A DNA stretch of 64,000 nucleotides from NCBI RefSeq assembly GCF_019972135.1, contig NZ_BPFI01000001.1, positions 231,106 through 295,105 of the forward strand, given 5' to 3'. This document shows positions 18,077 through 27,407 of this stretch, one piece after another. The notes under the pieces are model-generated. The model saw nothing but the letters and a program-made list of their open reading frames with translations, was not told the origin of the DNA and did not search any database. The DNA comes from Sulfurovum sp. TSL1. Its GTDB lineage: Bacteria > Campylobacterota > Campylobacteria > Campylobacterales > Sulfurovaceae. The position numbers and the translations under genes are program-made. Numbering within the stretch: the stretch's first letter is position 1; the number at the start of each line of letters is the position of its first letter.

Positions 18077-19129
18077 ATGGAATTGTTAATTCTCTATTTC
18101 ACTTTGGCAGTGATGATATCCTTCATCTGTTCAATTTTAGAATCTGTTTTACTCTCTGTTAATATGGCCTATGTTTCAGTGCTTGAAAAAGAGCGTCCCA
18201 TCGCAGGAAGACTTTTAAGAGGACATAAAATTAATATAAATAAATCTTTATCTTCTATTTTGATCCTGAATACGATTGCCAACACTTTAGGTGCAGCTGC
18301 TGTGGGGGCACAAGCTGAAAGTATTTATGGAGTGGGTGCGGTCTTTTATGTATCGATTGCCTTGACGTTTGCTATTCTTTTTTTGTCTGAGATCATTCCT
18401 AAAACCATAGGTGCAGTGTACTGGAAAGCTTTATCACCTGTGGCAGCGTATGTGATTCATTTTTTCATTTGGATAACGTACCCTATTATCATTTTAACAC
18501 TCTTTGTGACCAATCGTATAAGCAGAGGTGTTGATACCACCAGTTTGACGAAAGAAGAACTCATTCAGAGTACCTTGCATAGTGAAGATGAGGGGCTGCT
18601 TAAAGAGCAAGAATCTGATGTGATTGAAAATATCCTGCTTCTTGATAAGATAAAGATCAAAGATATATTAACGCCTAGAACGGTTGTTTTCGCTTTAGAT
18701 GGAAATAGAAGCATTAAAGATATTGTGGAGAGTGAACCAGCGATATTTAAATTTTCAAGGGTACCTGTCTACGATGAGAGCATTGAAAATATTACCGGTA
18801 TAGTCATGACTAAAAAGATCTTTAAACAAGGTTTAAAAGATGGTACTGTAGCGTTAAGTACGATACAAAAAGACATTTTTAAGATCTCAGAAAACCTGCC
18901 TGTATCTAAAGCGCTTGATCTGTTCATTAAGAAAAAAGAGCATATGTTTCTTGTCCTTGACAACTATGATCAGACTGAGGGTATCGTAACACTTGAAGAC
19001 TGTGTAGAGACGATCCTCGGTGTAGAAATCGTTGATGAGAGTGACAGTGATGCGGACATGAGAGAAGTGGCAAAACAGAAGATGCGTTTAAAGCGTAGGT
19101 TAGAGAGTATTTCTAACGAAGAAGAGTAA
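18077..19129 (+). CDS. CNNM / CorC-type membrane protein (DUF21 plus CBS pair)
   Basis: 350 residues. The N-terminal DUF21 membrane domain (about 1-140) includes SLSSILILNTIANTLGAAAVG and SEIIPKTIGAVYWKAL, both typical. A CBS pair follows at about 190-315, with DILTPRTVVFALD and EGIVTLEDCVETILG. Homologues take part in magnesium or cobalt efflux. The C-terminal transporter-associated domain of larger members is missing. It lies next to mgtE and is followed by rhlE after 8 bases. Confidence 0.88.
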   Translation: MELLILYFTLAVMISFICSILESVLLSVNMAYVSVLEKERPIAGRLLRGHKININKSLSSILILNTIANTLGAAAVGAQAESIYGVGAVFYVSIALTFAILFLSEIIPKTIGAVYWKALSPVAAYVIHFFIWITYPIIILTLFVTNRISRGVDTTSLTKEELIQSTLHSEDEGLLKEQESDVIENILLLDKIKIKDILTPRTVVFALDGNRSIKDIVESEPAIFKFSRVPVYDESIENITGIVMTKKIFKQGLKDGTVALSTIQKDIFKISENLPVSKALDLFIKKKEHMFLVLDNYDQTEGIVTLEDCVETILGVEIVDESDSDADMREVAKQKMRLKRRLESISNEEE

Positions 19130-19137
19130 GGCTTGTT

Positions 19138-20466
19138 TTGTCATTAGCAACACTTGGATTATCTTCGGAGATATTAAAAGCACTGAATGAGAAAGGCTAT
19201 GAGTCTGCCACGCCTATCCAAAAAGCACTGATCCCCGCTATGTTCACGGGTCGGGACATTATGGCCGGTGCACAGACGGGTACAGGGAAGACAGCAGGAT
19301 TTTCTCTTCCTATACTCCAAGAGCTCAGTAAAAGTTTTGTTGAAGGACACCATTACCCTAAGGCTGTTATTTTGGTGCCTACACGTGAACTCGCCAAACA
19401 GGTGCATGCAAGTATAGAAGCGTATGGAAAGTACCTTCCTTTAAAAAGTATGGTGCTCTATGGTGGAGCAAATTTGACATCACAGGCGAACAGACTGAAA
19501 GCAGGAGTAGACATTATCGTTGCTACAAGCGGACGTCTCCTGGAACATATAGGCCAAAAAAATGTCAATCTTGAAAGTGTGGTACACTTAGTGTTGGATG
19601 AAGCAGATACGATCCTGGATATGGGCTTTGTCCATGAGGTGAGTAGGATACTCCAGTACCTCCCGGATAAACGCCAGAATGTACTGATCTCAGCGACACT
19701 TTCAGGATCTGTAAAAAGACTCGCAGAACAGATACTCCAAAAACCCAAACTCATAGAAGTGGACAGTATGGGAACTTCTGCACAGTCTGTAGAGCAGATC
19801 GTCTACCCTGTTGAGAAAGAAATGAAAACTGAGCTGCTCTCCTACCTGATAGGTTCGCGCAATTATAAGCAGGTACTTGTTTTCACACGTAAAAAAGAAG
19901 TAGCCGATGAAGTGAGCAGAGAGTTAAATCTCTCAGGGCTAGAAACAGCGGTCATTCACGGAGGTAAAAGTTCTGGGGAGAGATCTAGGGCACTCGAAGG
20001 TTTCAAAGAAGGGAAAGTGCGTGTACTTGTTGCGACGGATATCGCAGCACGGGGATTGGACATCCCAGCCTTGGGTGTAGTCATGAACTATGATATCCCT
20101 CACGTCACGGGTGACTACATACACCGTATAGGACGTACGGGAAGGGCAGGAGCAAAAGGATTGGCCATTACGCTCATATCTCCTCTGGAAACGGTAGCAC
20201 TTAAAGAGGTAGAACGTCTTATGGGTAAACGCATTCCTCAAGAGAAATTGGAAGGGTATGCACCTAAGGAAATACCTAAACAAAAAGGTGCACGTAAAAA
20301 TCCCAATGAACATAAAAAGACAGATGGGGCTTTTGGTAAAAAGAAATCCAAAACAGCGACTGCACCGAAGAGCAAAAAACGTAAAACAACCAAACGTGAC
20401 GGTTTTAAAGCATTTGATACGGCTAAACCAAAGACGGATAAAAAACGCGGGAAAGGCAGGAAATAA
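19138..20466 (+). CDS. rhlE: DEAD-box RNA helicase, RhlE type
   Basis: 442 residues, starting at a TTG that gives the family N-terminus SLATLGLSSEILKALNEKGY. All helicase motifs are visible: Q motif with TPIQ, AGAQTGTGKT, PTRELAKQ, DEAD in VLDEADTILDMGF, SAT in LISATLSG, and HRIGRTGRAG. The C-terminal 80 residues are Lys/Arg-rich, an RNA-binding tail. Such enzymes unwind structured RNA in ribosome assembly and cold adaptation. Confidence 0.94.
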   Translation: MSLATLGLSSEILKALNEKGYESATPIQKALIPAMFTGRDIMAGAQTGTGKTAGFSLPILQELSKSFVEGHHYPKAVILVPTRELAKQVHASIEAYGKYLPLKSMVLYGGANLTSQANRLKAGVDIIVATSGRLLEHIGQKNVNLESVVHLVLDEADTILDMGFVHEVSRILQYLPDKRQNVLISATLSGSVKRLAEQILQKPKLIEVDSMGTSAQSVEQIVYPVEKEMKTELLSYLIGSRNYKQVLVFTRKKEVADEVSRELNLSGLETAVIHGGKSSGERSRALEGFKEGKVRVLVATDIAARGLDIPALGVVMNYDIPHVTGDYIHRIGRTGRAGAKGLAITLISPLETVALKEVERLMGKRIPQEKLEGYAPKEIPKQKGARKNPNEHKKTDGAFGKKKSKTATAPKSKKRKTTKRDGFKAFDTAKPKTDKKRGKGRK

Positions 20467-20542
20467 CTCTACTGATCCGTTCTTCGTATTCCACAGCGCA
20501 ATGATACATATTATGTCTTCGCGAAAAGAATTTTAAGACGTT

Positions 20543-20884
20543 TTATGATTTAAGGTCTTTCAAAAACGCTAGGGTCAATGTATCTTTACCATTTATGAGT
20601 TTCTTTCCAACATAGAGTTGTATGCTGTGGAAAAGAAAAAGTTCACCTGCATAGTTGATACCCAAAATAAAAGTATAGTCACCAAAAGTAAATTTTTTCA
20701 GCCCTTTTGCTTCAGGTTTATGGGCAGGATTCTTAATGTAAAAACAGATTTCATTGGGAAAGTCGCTTGTACGTTGATCATCATCGTTCAAATGTACCTC
20801 ACCCAACTCAGACGTTACTTGAACAGAGAGCTTCTGATCAAGTTCATGTGCTCTTATCGTATAATCACCAAATGTAAATTGCAT
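20543..20884 (-). CDS. Unrecognised small protein with a duplicated FTFGDYT motif
   Basis: 113 residues, no signal peptide or membrane segment. The heptad FTFGDYT occurs twice, at residues 3-9 and 65-71, suggesting two related beta modules. The start has a good ribosome site (AAGGAAG). I do not recognise the family. It converges on rhlE and lies upstream of truD on the opposite strand, with a 140-base gap. Composition is mixed and soluble, so a small cytoplasmic protein is likely. Confidence 0.65.
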   Translation of the reverse strand: MQFTFGDYTIRAHELDQKLSVQVTSELGEVHLNDDDQRTSDFPNEICFYIKNPAHKPEAKGLKKFTFGDYTFILGINYAGELFLFHSIQLYVGKKLINGKDTLTLAFLKDLKS

Positions 20885-21024
20885 GCTTACTTCCTTGTTT
20901 TTTAGATGAAATATTATAGCTTTTATTGTAATGGTTTTATATGAATTTTTGTATAAATAATGCCCAGACTTACCATAGCATAGAACGGAACTTTCTGAAA
21001 TCTGATTTAGTGATTCTATGTAGT

Positions 21025-22116
21025 TTAGACTTCCTTTAAAGAAAACTTCCCGATCTCTTCCAAAAATGTAGTAGCATACGAACCTTTAGGAAGATAAAAC
21101 TCAACGGTAAGCTTTTTAGTATCACTTTCATAATGTGTTTCTACATCTTTAGGCCAGATCCATGCGAAACGTCTGTCTCCTTTGAGACTGTTCAATTCCG
21201 TATCATCATAGGCTTCTTCTAGATGGTGGGCATCACTTTTGGCCCTCAGTGCATTGGCCCCACATAGCAGTCCGGTAGGTGAGATCTTCTTTTGTTCGAA
21301 GGCTTGAGCACTTTGCTGCATCTCTTTGACATAATCAATTTTTCCATAAGGATAGGGCATGATGACATCACCGAGAAAGAGTTTGAAAAACTGAGGCTGC
21401 TTGGCCAAAACTTTCACCAGTTCCAGAGGATATTGGAGTTTTTTTGCCGCCTCTTCAGCTTTATTGTCCCTTACGATGGCAGAGAGCTTGACCCTTGAAG
21501 CCAGCCATTTATTGTACAGGTAGCTCTGGTAGGCTGACACAAGCAGTTTTTCTTTACTCCCTTTGAGACGTTTCCCTGAGTGGGCTATCTCTTTGCCCTG
21601 CAGATAGGAACGGCTGTCTTCACCAAAGCGCTGGTAACCATAATAGTTCGGTATGCCGTCAACTTGCATTTTTTTCGCCGTGGTATTGAAGAACTTTGCT
21701 TCATTTTCAGCAAGTTCATGCAGGATGATGGAAAAGCGATTGCCTTTGAGGTGCCCTATCTTGATAGGCGCTTTGTTGTAGGTGCGTTCCAGTATCTCGA
21801 TCTTCTCTGTCGTAAGGTTCTTGTTCAGTTCTTTTTCATATTTTTTTGGAAGTGAAATATACTGGATGGTAGTGGCATTTTTATCTTTAAGGCCTGCATA
21901 GCCGATGTCACGTTCTTGAAGACCGGTTGCTTTGGCAAGAACCGTAACCAGTTTCCATGTGCTCATATCGGTTTTTTTGATCTTGAGTATGAGAAAATTT
22001 CCTGTACCGGTAAAAGCATAAAGAGGTATCTCCTCAACAAAAAAACGTTCGACGGTCTGTTTAAAGTCAAACTTGAGCGGGGTATGGTTATAGGCGTAGG
22101 TTTTAATGTGATTCAT
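21025..22116 (-). CDS. truD: tRNA pseudouridine(13) synthase TruD
   Basis: 363 residues, normal length. The catalytic-aspartate motif GYAGLKDKNATTIQY lies around residues 73-87, followed by the family segments KGNRFSIILHEL, GIPNYYGYQRFGED and, near the C-terminus, the RFAW stretch. It isomerises U13 in tRNA(Glu). Single gene on the minus strand between convergent and divergent neighbours. Confidence 0.95.
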   Translation of the reverse strand: MNHIKTYAYNHTPLKFDFKQTVERFFVEEIPLYAFTGTGNFLILKIKKTDMSTWKLVTVLAKATGLQERDIGYAGLKDKNATTIQYISLPKKYEKELNKNLTTEKIEILERTYNKAPIKIGHLKGNRFSIILHELAENEAKFFNTTAKKMQVDGIPNYYGYQRFGEDSRSYLQGKEIAHSGKRLKGSKEKLLVSAYQSYLYNKWLASRVKLSAIVRDNKAEEAAKKLQYPLELVKVLAKQPQFFKLFLGDVIMPYPYGKIDYVKEMQQSAQAFEQKKISPTGLLCGANALRAKSDAHHLEEAYDDTELNSLKGDRRFAWIWPKDVETHYESDTKKLTVEFYLPKGSYATTFLEEIGKFSLKEV

Positions 22117-22207
22117 GGAGAAATTATAGCGAAATAATGATGTGATCAGGAGATATGATCATGAATTGAAATGCTTATTGGATCTTTTTTATGTTTAAAA
22201 CTTAAAT

Positions 22208-22213
22208 TATAAT
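22208..22213 (+). promoter_or_regulatory. Probable -10 box for the DUF898 gene
   Basis: TATAAT about 44 bases before the start, between the divergent truD start and the DUF898 start. No -35 box is evident. Confidence 0.45.
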
Positions 22214-22256
22214 TTAATATATGATAGACTTATGGACAAAATTTTTGGGAGGATGA

Positions 22257-23429
22257 ATGATGAAATCATTAAAATTTGAGGGAAGCGGGAGAGAGTATTT
22301 CAAAATATGGATCGTGAATGTACTTTTAACTATATTGACACTGGGGTTCTACTATCCATGGGCGAAGGTGCGTAATCGTCGTTATTTTTATGCCAACTCT
22401 ATACTGGATGGTAGAAATTTCGAGTATCATGCCACAGGGAAACAACTCTTTATAGGTTTTTTGGTGGCAATGAGTCTCTTTATTGCCTATGTGGTGATCC
22501 AGCAACTTTCACCTATAGGCAATGTTATTTTGATCGGTGCTTTATTTGTAGCGATACCTTGGCTCATTTGGAGAAGCATGATGTTCAATATGCGTATGAC
22601 AAGTTTTTCCAATGTGCGTTTTGGTTTTGTAGGTAAACTTCGTGATTCTTATATGAACTTCTTCGTATATCCTGCTCTTTTAATGATCGGTTATGTAGTA
22701 TTGGTGGTTGGTGTGGATGTATTGATGCCTGTATTGGGTATGGGGCTAACATCTTTGATCTCAGTTATTGTATTTTTAACGTTCATTGTGTTTGCCGTTT
22801 CGTTCATAAAAAAGAAAAATACTGAATATTTCATCAACCTTTCACGTTATGGACAAGGCATATTTCAAACAAATATTAAGACAAAAGAGTTTATGAACAT
22901 TATGGTCAAAACAGTAGGTATCGCACTATTGACGATGGTTGTCACAACATTGATCATAGGAGCTTTGGTCTATGCAACGGTAGGACTTGAAACACTTGTT
23001 TCTATCCAAGAGGCAGCCAATGATCCTCAAATGATGCAGGCGAAGATGGCTGCTATCATGCCTATCATAGGATTAGCCTACCTGGGGATGATCCTTGCAT
23101 CCATGTTCATTATGGCATATGCTATGACAAGACAACGTAGCTATGTGTATAAAAATACGACTTTGGATGATGAAATTTCCTTTGGTTCTACACTCAAAGC
23201 CAAGCAATTTGCGTGGGTCATGATCACAAACTTTTTGGCTGTGATCGCAACATTGGGTCTTGCTATGCCATGGGCGAAAGTAAGGGTTGCAAGGGTCATG
23301 TTGGAAAATACACAAGTGCATACTAATGCAGGATTTGACCAATATATGACACAAAGACAAAATGAATCGTCATCACTGGGAGAACAGATAGGTGATGCCT
23401 TTGATGTAGATGTAGGACTGGGATTTTAG
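22257..23429 (+). CDS. DUF898 (YjgN-like) membrane protein
   Basis: 390 residues, multi-span. The family motif (TLGFYYPWAKVRNRRYFY) occurs near the N-terminus, and a shorter echo (GLAMPWAKVRVARVM) near residue 345 reflects the internal duplication of DUF898. Two adjacent ATG codons are possible; the second has the better distance to GGGAGG. The M48 peptidase gene follows after 4 bases, the usual partner of YjgN-like genes. The role is not established. Confidence 0.88.
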   Translation: MMKSLKFEGSGREYFKIWIVNVLLTILTLGFYYPWAKVRNRRYFYANSILDGRNFEYHATGKQLFIGFLVAMSLFIAYVVIQQLSPIGNVILIGALFVAIPWLIWRSMMFNMRMTSFSNVRFGFVGKLRDSYMNFFVYPALLMIGYVVLVVGVDVLMPVLGMGLTSLISVIVFLTFIVFAVSFIKKKNTEYFINLSRYGQGIFQTNIKTKEFMNIMVKTVGIALLTMVVTTLIIGALVYATVGLETLVSIQEAANDPQMMQAKMAAIMPIIGLAYLGMILASMFIMAYAMTRQRSYVYKNTTLDDEISFGSTLKAKQFAWVMITNFLAVIATLGLAMPWAKVRVARVMLENTQVHTNAGFDQYMTQRQNESSSLGEQIGDAFDVDVGLGF

Positions 23430-23433
23430 AAAT

Positions 23434-24543
23434 ATGATACAGGGCAAGTGGTATGCACCGGGAAGTGCAGCATCTCTGGATGCGACACTTGCTACAACAT
23501 CTGACACTACCTATGTGATCAAGATAGCAAACGGCGCTGTCTATGAAGGCAAATTAACTGTATTGAATGTCGGTAACAGGCTGGGGAACACAGAGCGGAA
23601 GATCACACTTGAAGATGGCTCCATCTTCGCTACAAAAGAGAATGACTTTATCGATCATACCTTTAAAACACAGTTGTTAAGTAACGGCTTTATCCATACT
23701 CTGGAGTCGAAGATAAGATGGGTTTTCGTCGCACTTGTTATCACGGCATTGACTGCATTTGGATTTTTTAAATGGGGTGTGCCATGGAGCAGTACAAAGA
23801 TAGCCTATATGTTGCCTCATGAAACCAATGAGATCATAGCCAGCCATACTTTAGAGTTTCTTGATACGTATCTATTTGAAAAGAGTCAGATCTCTCAAGC
23901 TAAAATGGAAGAGATACGCCGACATTTTACATCTAAATTAGTTCCGTTAAGTGAAGACAAAGAGATAAATTACAGAGTGCATTTTCGTTTATGGCGTGAT
24001 GGAAACGTAAGTATACCTAATGCATTGGCATTGCCTTCAGGAGATATTATCTTAACAGATAAATTTGTAGAGTTATCAAAAAATAAAGATGAAATTGATG
24101 CTGTACTACTGCATGAAATGGGACATGTCGTACATCGTCATACTTTAAAGATGGTGATAGAGAGCACATTTATCACAGTGGCTGCGATGATGATAGTCGG
24201 AGACAGTAATGGATTGGCAGATATGGGAGTTGGGTTAGGTTCACTGCTCGTAAGCAGCAGCTATTCACGTGGTCATGAATCTGAAGCAGATCGCTATGCA
24301 TTTGAGCAGATGCTTACTGAAAAGATCGATCCTATGGCATTTTCAGATATCATGAATCGTATGATGTCCTATATGGAGAGATCAAGCAAACATGATAAAA
24401 AGGGCAAAGAGTCCGATGAGGATATTTTGGATTATGTTTCTTCTCATCCTACTACCCAAGCGCGTGTCAAGATAGCACAACAGTACAGTGAATGTTTCAA
24501 ACAAGGGTTGACTACCTGTGAAATAGCTTTAGAGTCCCAATAA
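23434..24543 (+). CDS. M48-family zinc metallopeptidase, membrane-anchored
   Basis: 369 residues. The N-terminal 80 form a small polar domain, one membrane segment follows (about 88-108), then the peptidase domain with the zinc motif HEMGHVVHRH at about residue 226 and the third-ligand segment SRGHESEADRYAFEQM. This is the pattern of HtpX/BepA-type M48 enzymes, here with the active domain predicted on the periplasmic side. Coupled to the DUF898 gene. Confidence 0.92.
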   Translation: MIQGKWYAPGSAASLDATLATTSDTTYVIKIANGAVYEGKLTVLNVGNRLGNTERKITLEDGSIFATKENDFIDHTFKTQLLSNGFIHTLESKIRWVFVALVITALTAFGFFKWGVPWSSTKIAYMLPHETNEIIASHTLEFLDTYLFEKSQISQAKMEEIRRHFTSKLVPLSEDKEINYRVHFRLWRDGNVSIPNALALPSGDIILTDKFVELSKNKDEIDAVLLHEMGHVVHRHTLKMVIESTFITVAAMMIVGDSNGLADMGVGLGSLLVSSSYSRGHESEADRYAFEQMLTEKIDPMAFSDIMNRMMSYMERSSKHDKKGKESDEDILDYVSSHPTTQARVKIAQQYSECFKQGLTTCEIALESQ

Positions 24544-24546
24544 GAT

Positions 24547-25332
24547 TCAACCGCATTTACCGGGCGCACATTTCATACCGTTAAATTGTCCTGTCAGTGT
24601 ACCATCGGTACTTCCTTCATGCATTTTATCCATTCTTTCTTTCATCATTTGCGGATGTGCGATGAAGTTGTAGCCTTTGTAAAGTGTGATCCCCCCATAG
24701 AGAATAACAAAGAGAGAAGCCAGCTTCATCATGGTACCTCGGAGGGAGCCTTTTTGTAAGATCTTTGTGAGGAAGCCTAAAAAGAAAAGTGCGGGGATGG
24801 TCGCCAGCCCGAATGTCGCCATCACCAAAGCACCGGAAATGGGATCAGCGGTACTTGCCGCAAAAATAGCAAAAGAGTAGACAAGTCCACAAGGGATGAT
24901 ACCATTGAGCAATCCCAAAAGATAAAAGCTAAGATAGGATTTGTCCGACATGAGTGCTCTAAAGCTGTTTTGATACCAGGCATATTTGGAAACAGACCAT
25001 TCAGCAGAATTCAGAAATTTGAGATTTCCTATAAGAGAAAGACCTGCGAGTATCATCAGCATACCTGTGATGAGAAAAAGTATCCCTTTGGTAGTAGGTG
25101 TAAAGGCGACCACTTGCCCCACATAGCCAAATAGAGCACCCAAGATCGCATAGGTCGTGACACGTCCAAAGTTATAGGCCAAGTGTGCAGCTGTTTGTTG
25201 CAGATAACTTGTTCTTTGATCTATTTTTGTAGAAGAGTATGCAACAACGATCCCGCCACACATACCAATACAATGTCCAACACTTCCTAAAAAAGCGGTT
25301 GTTAAGATAATAATTAAATCTATATTGCCCAT
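24547..25332 (-). CDS. DsbD_2 / TauE-SafE-like membrane protein with C-terminal MKCAPGKCG tail
   Basis: 261 residues, about six membrane segments in two halves. The first half carries GSVGHCIGMCGGIV, a cysteine motif of DsbD_2-type proteins that in many bacteria accompany cytochrome oxidase and copper-handling genes. The second half carries LLNGIIPCGLVYSFAIFA with a conserved ProCys. The last 40 residues are polar and end in MKCAPGKCG, a motif also found twice in the copper-operon lipoprotein at 30958-31332. That suggests metal binding by the tail, although this is inference. Convergent with the M48 gene, 3 bases between stops. Confidence 0.83.
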   Translation of the reverse strand: MGNIDLIIILTTAFLGSVGHCIGMCGGIVVAYSSTKIDQRTSYLQQTAAHLAYNFGRVTTYAILGALFGYVGQVVAFTPTTKGILFLITGMLMILAGLSLIGNLKFLNSAEWSVSKYAWYQNSFRALMSDKSYLSFYLLGLLNGIIPCGLVYSFAIFAASTADPISGALVMATFGLATIPALFFLGFLTKILQKGSLRGTMMKLASLFVILYGGITLYKGYNFIAHPQMMKERMDKMHEGSTDGTLTGQFNGMKCAPGKCG

Positions 25333-25415
25333 GGAGATAGCCTCTTTTGTAAATAGTGATAAAACTATAGTATTATTTTGTTAAAATAGTGTTAATAAAT
25401 CATAAGGGCAGTATC

Positions 25416-25853
25416 GTGTTTAAATTTTTAAAACGTAATTTTATGAAAATGTTTAGAGAATTACTTGTATACCATCACAGTTCTTTAGAATACAGAGCAA
25501 AGATCCTCACCCTTATGGTCTCAGCGAACGGCGAGATCTGTGAATGTGAAAAACAAAAATTGAAAGAGATCGCACATAGCATTTATAGTGATGATCAGGA
25601 AAGAGCAGAACTGCTCATCGATATGGTCAATGAATACCATACAAAAATTGTAACCAACAACGGGCTGGATTTTGAGCATCTTGTTATGTTGGTCAAAAAT
25701 GAGACCAAAGAGGTACCTCGTTTTACATCAAAGATAGATATGGGGCTTCTAATGCAACTGCATGAATGTATGGACAGTGAGGAGGATACCCTGTTCCAAC
25801 AGCGTATTATTGAATTTTTACAGGGCCTTAAGGACGAATATGGAGTGGTATAG
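25416..25853 (+). CDS. Unrecognised helical protein, possibly TerB-like
   Basis: 145 residues from the GTG at 25416, which has AAGGG 7 bases upstream; an in-frame GTG at 25389 lacks such a site. The part from about residue 20 (EYRAKILTLMVSANGEICEC, then EKQKLKEIAHSIYSDDQ) has the look of the acidic helical TerB/DjlA fold, but this is weak evidence. No membrane segment. It overlaps the acylphosphatase gene by 14 bases, so the two are co-translated. Confidence 0.65.
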   Translation: MFKFLKRNFMKMFRELLVYHHSSLEYRAKILTLMVSANGEICECEKQKLKEIAHSIYSDDQERAELLIDMVNEYHTKIVTNNGLDFEHLVMLVKNETKEVPRFTSKIDMGLLMQLHECMDSEEDTLFQQRIIEFLQGLKDEYGVV

Positions 25854-26118
25854 ATTTATTATTTTTGGTAAAGTACAGGGTGTATTTTATCGAAAGTTTG
25901 TTTCTCAGTCCATGATGAAGAAACAATTCAAAGGCTACATACAGAACCTTGATGATGGTACAGTTGAAGTCGTCGCTGAAGTATTTGATGATGATTTTGA
26001 TACGTTTATGTCTATTTTGAACGAAGGATCACCAACTAGTTCTGTAGAGGATATACGTTATGAGATCATTCATGATGCAGACTTTAGAACCGACGGTTTT
26101 GAGATACGATATAAGTAG
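25840..26118 (+). CDS. acyP: Acylphosphatase
   Basis: 92 residues from the internal ATG at 25840, giving the standard N-terminus YRFIIFGKVQGVFYRKF. The catalytic arginine (in GVFYRKF) and asparagine (in GYIQNLDDGTVEV) are both present. It hydrolyses acyl phosphates such as carbamoyl phosphate or acetyl phosphate. The upstream in-frame extension lies inside the preceding gene and has no ribosome site. Confidence 0.93.
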   Translation: MEWYRFIIFGKVQGVFYRKFVSQSMMKKQFKGYIQNLDDGTVEVVAEVFDDDFDTFMSILNEGSPTSSVEDIRYEIIHDADFRTDGFEIRYK

Positions 26119-26127
26119 GAGTGTCAA

Positions 26128-26328
26128 ATGAGTAGTGGTTGGGGATGTCAATTTATGGGAACAAAAGGTGATGATAAGGAGTGGTGTTTAAAACTGCATC
26201 ATCATTGTGAACCCGGATGCAAAGGATGCATCATCGCTGGAAAAGTAGAGTTCTCTACTCCGAATATCAGTGAAGAACAGGAGAGGAAGGTCAAAAAACG
26301 CAGTGACAACCCTCTAAGTGGCAAGTAA
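26128..26328 (+). CDS. Small Cys/His-rich protein of unknown function
   Basis: 66 residues, with AGGAG as ribosome site. Metal ligands crowd the first half: C7, C20, H24-H26, C27, C31 and C34, in the arrangement WCLKLHHHCEPGCKGCI. This suggests zinc or an iron-sulfur cluster. The rest is polar and charged. I do not recognise the family. It directly abuts the convergent msrA, with no base between the stops. Confidence 0.75.
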   Translation: MSSGWGCQFMGTKGDDKEWCLKLHHHCEPGCKGCIIAGKVEFSTPNISEEQERKVKKRSDNPLSGK

Positions 26329-26853
26329 CTACGCCATCTCTTTGCCAAACTTCTCTTTGAGTTTTGCCAGCTTCGGCGGAATAACTGCCATACAGTACCC
26401 CTGCATAGTGTTTTGACGGTAATAGTCCTGATGGTAGGCCTCTGCTGTATAATAAGACTCTAAAGGTTCTATGATCGTGACAATAGGGTCTTTATACTCT
26501 GCTTGTGCTGCTGCCATCGCCGCTTCGGCAGCTTCTTTGGTCTCTTCATCGGTATAGAGGATGGTCGATCTGTACTGTGTGCCTCTGTCTGCGCCTTGTC
26601 GGTTGAGTGTGGTAGGGTCATGTATCAGAAAAAAGATCTCCAGTAACGTGTCTACTGTGATGATGCTGTCATCATACGTGATCTTAATCACCTCTGCGTA
26701 TCCTGTGTCACCAGTACAGATATCTCTGTACGTCGGATTAGGCGTATGCCCGTTCGCGTACCCACTCTCTACGTCACTGACACCTTTAAGCAATTCAAAG
26801 ACTGCTTCCGTACACCAGAAACAACCACCACCGACTATAAGTTCTCGTTGCAT
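26329..26853 (-). CDS. msrA: Peptide-methionine (S)-S-oxide reductase MsrA
   Basis: 174 residues. The active-site motif GGCFWCTEAVFELLKGV starts at residue 8, followed by GYANGHTPNPTYRDICTGDTG and the downstream QGADRGTQYRS. It reduces oxidised methionine in proteins using thioredoxin; trxC is transcribed divergently about 125 bases away. Here the motif is GCFWC, with a second cysteine in place of the more usual Phe-Trp-Gly ending. Confidence 0.95.
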   Translation of the reverse strand: MQRELIVGGGCFWCTEAVFELLKGVSDVESGYANGHTPNPTYRDICTGDTGYAEVIKITYDDSIITVDTLLEIFFLIHDPTTLNRQGADRGTQYRSTILYTDEETKEAAEAAMAAAQAEYKDPIVTIIEPLESYYTAEAYHQDYYRQNTMQGYCMAVIPPKLAKLKEKFGKEMA

Positions 26854-26931
26854 TATCTATCCTTTTATTTCTCTAAAACTACAATGCGTATGGGGCAATG
26901 TGCTTGTTTAATTTATATTTATTTTATACGC

Positions 26932-26937
26932 TATAAT
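26932..26937 (+). promoter_or_regulatory. Probable -10 box for trxC
   Basis: TATAAT 41 bases before the trxC start in the AT-rich msrA-trxC divergent gap. Confidence 0.5.
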
Positions 26938-26978
26938 ACCTAAGAAATTAAAAATTAATCTAAATAAGGGGTTTTCTT

Positions 26979-27407
26979 ATGAATATTAATGTTGTATGTC
27001 CCCATTGTTTTAAGGTGAATCGTATACCTAAGAAAACATCATATAGTAAAGCCAACTGTGGGGGTTGTAAGAATTCTTTACTTAAGAGTGCACCTGTCTC
27101 TGTCGATGCAGACAAGTTAGGTACTTTTATTGCAAACTCGGATGTGCCTGTTGTGGTTGACTTTTGGGCCCCTTGGTGTGGTCCCTGTCTGCAGATGGCT
27201 CCTGCTTTTGAAGAAGTCGCTTTGGCCATGCCGCTTCAGGCACAGTTTCTCAAAGTCAATACGGATGAACAGCAGGCTTTGGGTACGCAGTACGGTATAC
27301 AGAGCATCCCTACGCTGATCGTATTTAAAAACGGAAAAGAAGTGAATAGAGTGAGTGGTGCTTTAGATACCGGTAGACTGCAAAGCTGGGTAAGGCAGTA
27401 TCTCTAG
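26979..27407 (+). CDS. trxC: Thioredoxin 2 (TrxC type, with N-terminal zinc finger)
   Basis: 142 residues. The N-terminus has two CxxC pairs (CPHC and CGGC) forming the zinc-binding module of TrxC, followed by a thioredoxin fold with FWAPWCGPCLQMAP around residue 65 and the cis-proline segment GIQSIPTLIVF. It reduces protein disulfides and supports MsrA. The response-regulator gene begins on the base after its stop. Confidence 0.94.
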   Translation: MNINVVCPHCFKVNRIPKKTSYSKANCGGCKNSLLKSAPVSVDADKLGTFIANSDVPVVVDFWAPWCGPCLQMAPAFEEVALAMPLQAQFLKVNTDEQQALGTQYGIQSIPTLIVFKNGKEVNRVSGALDTGRLQSWVRQYL

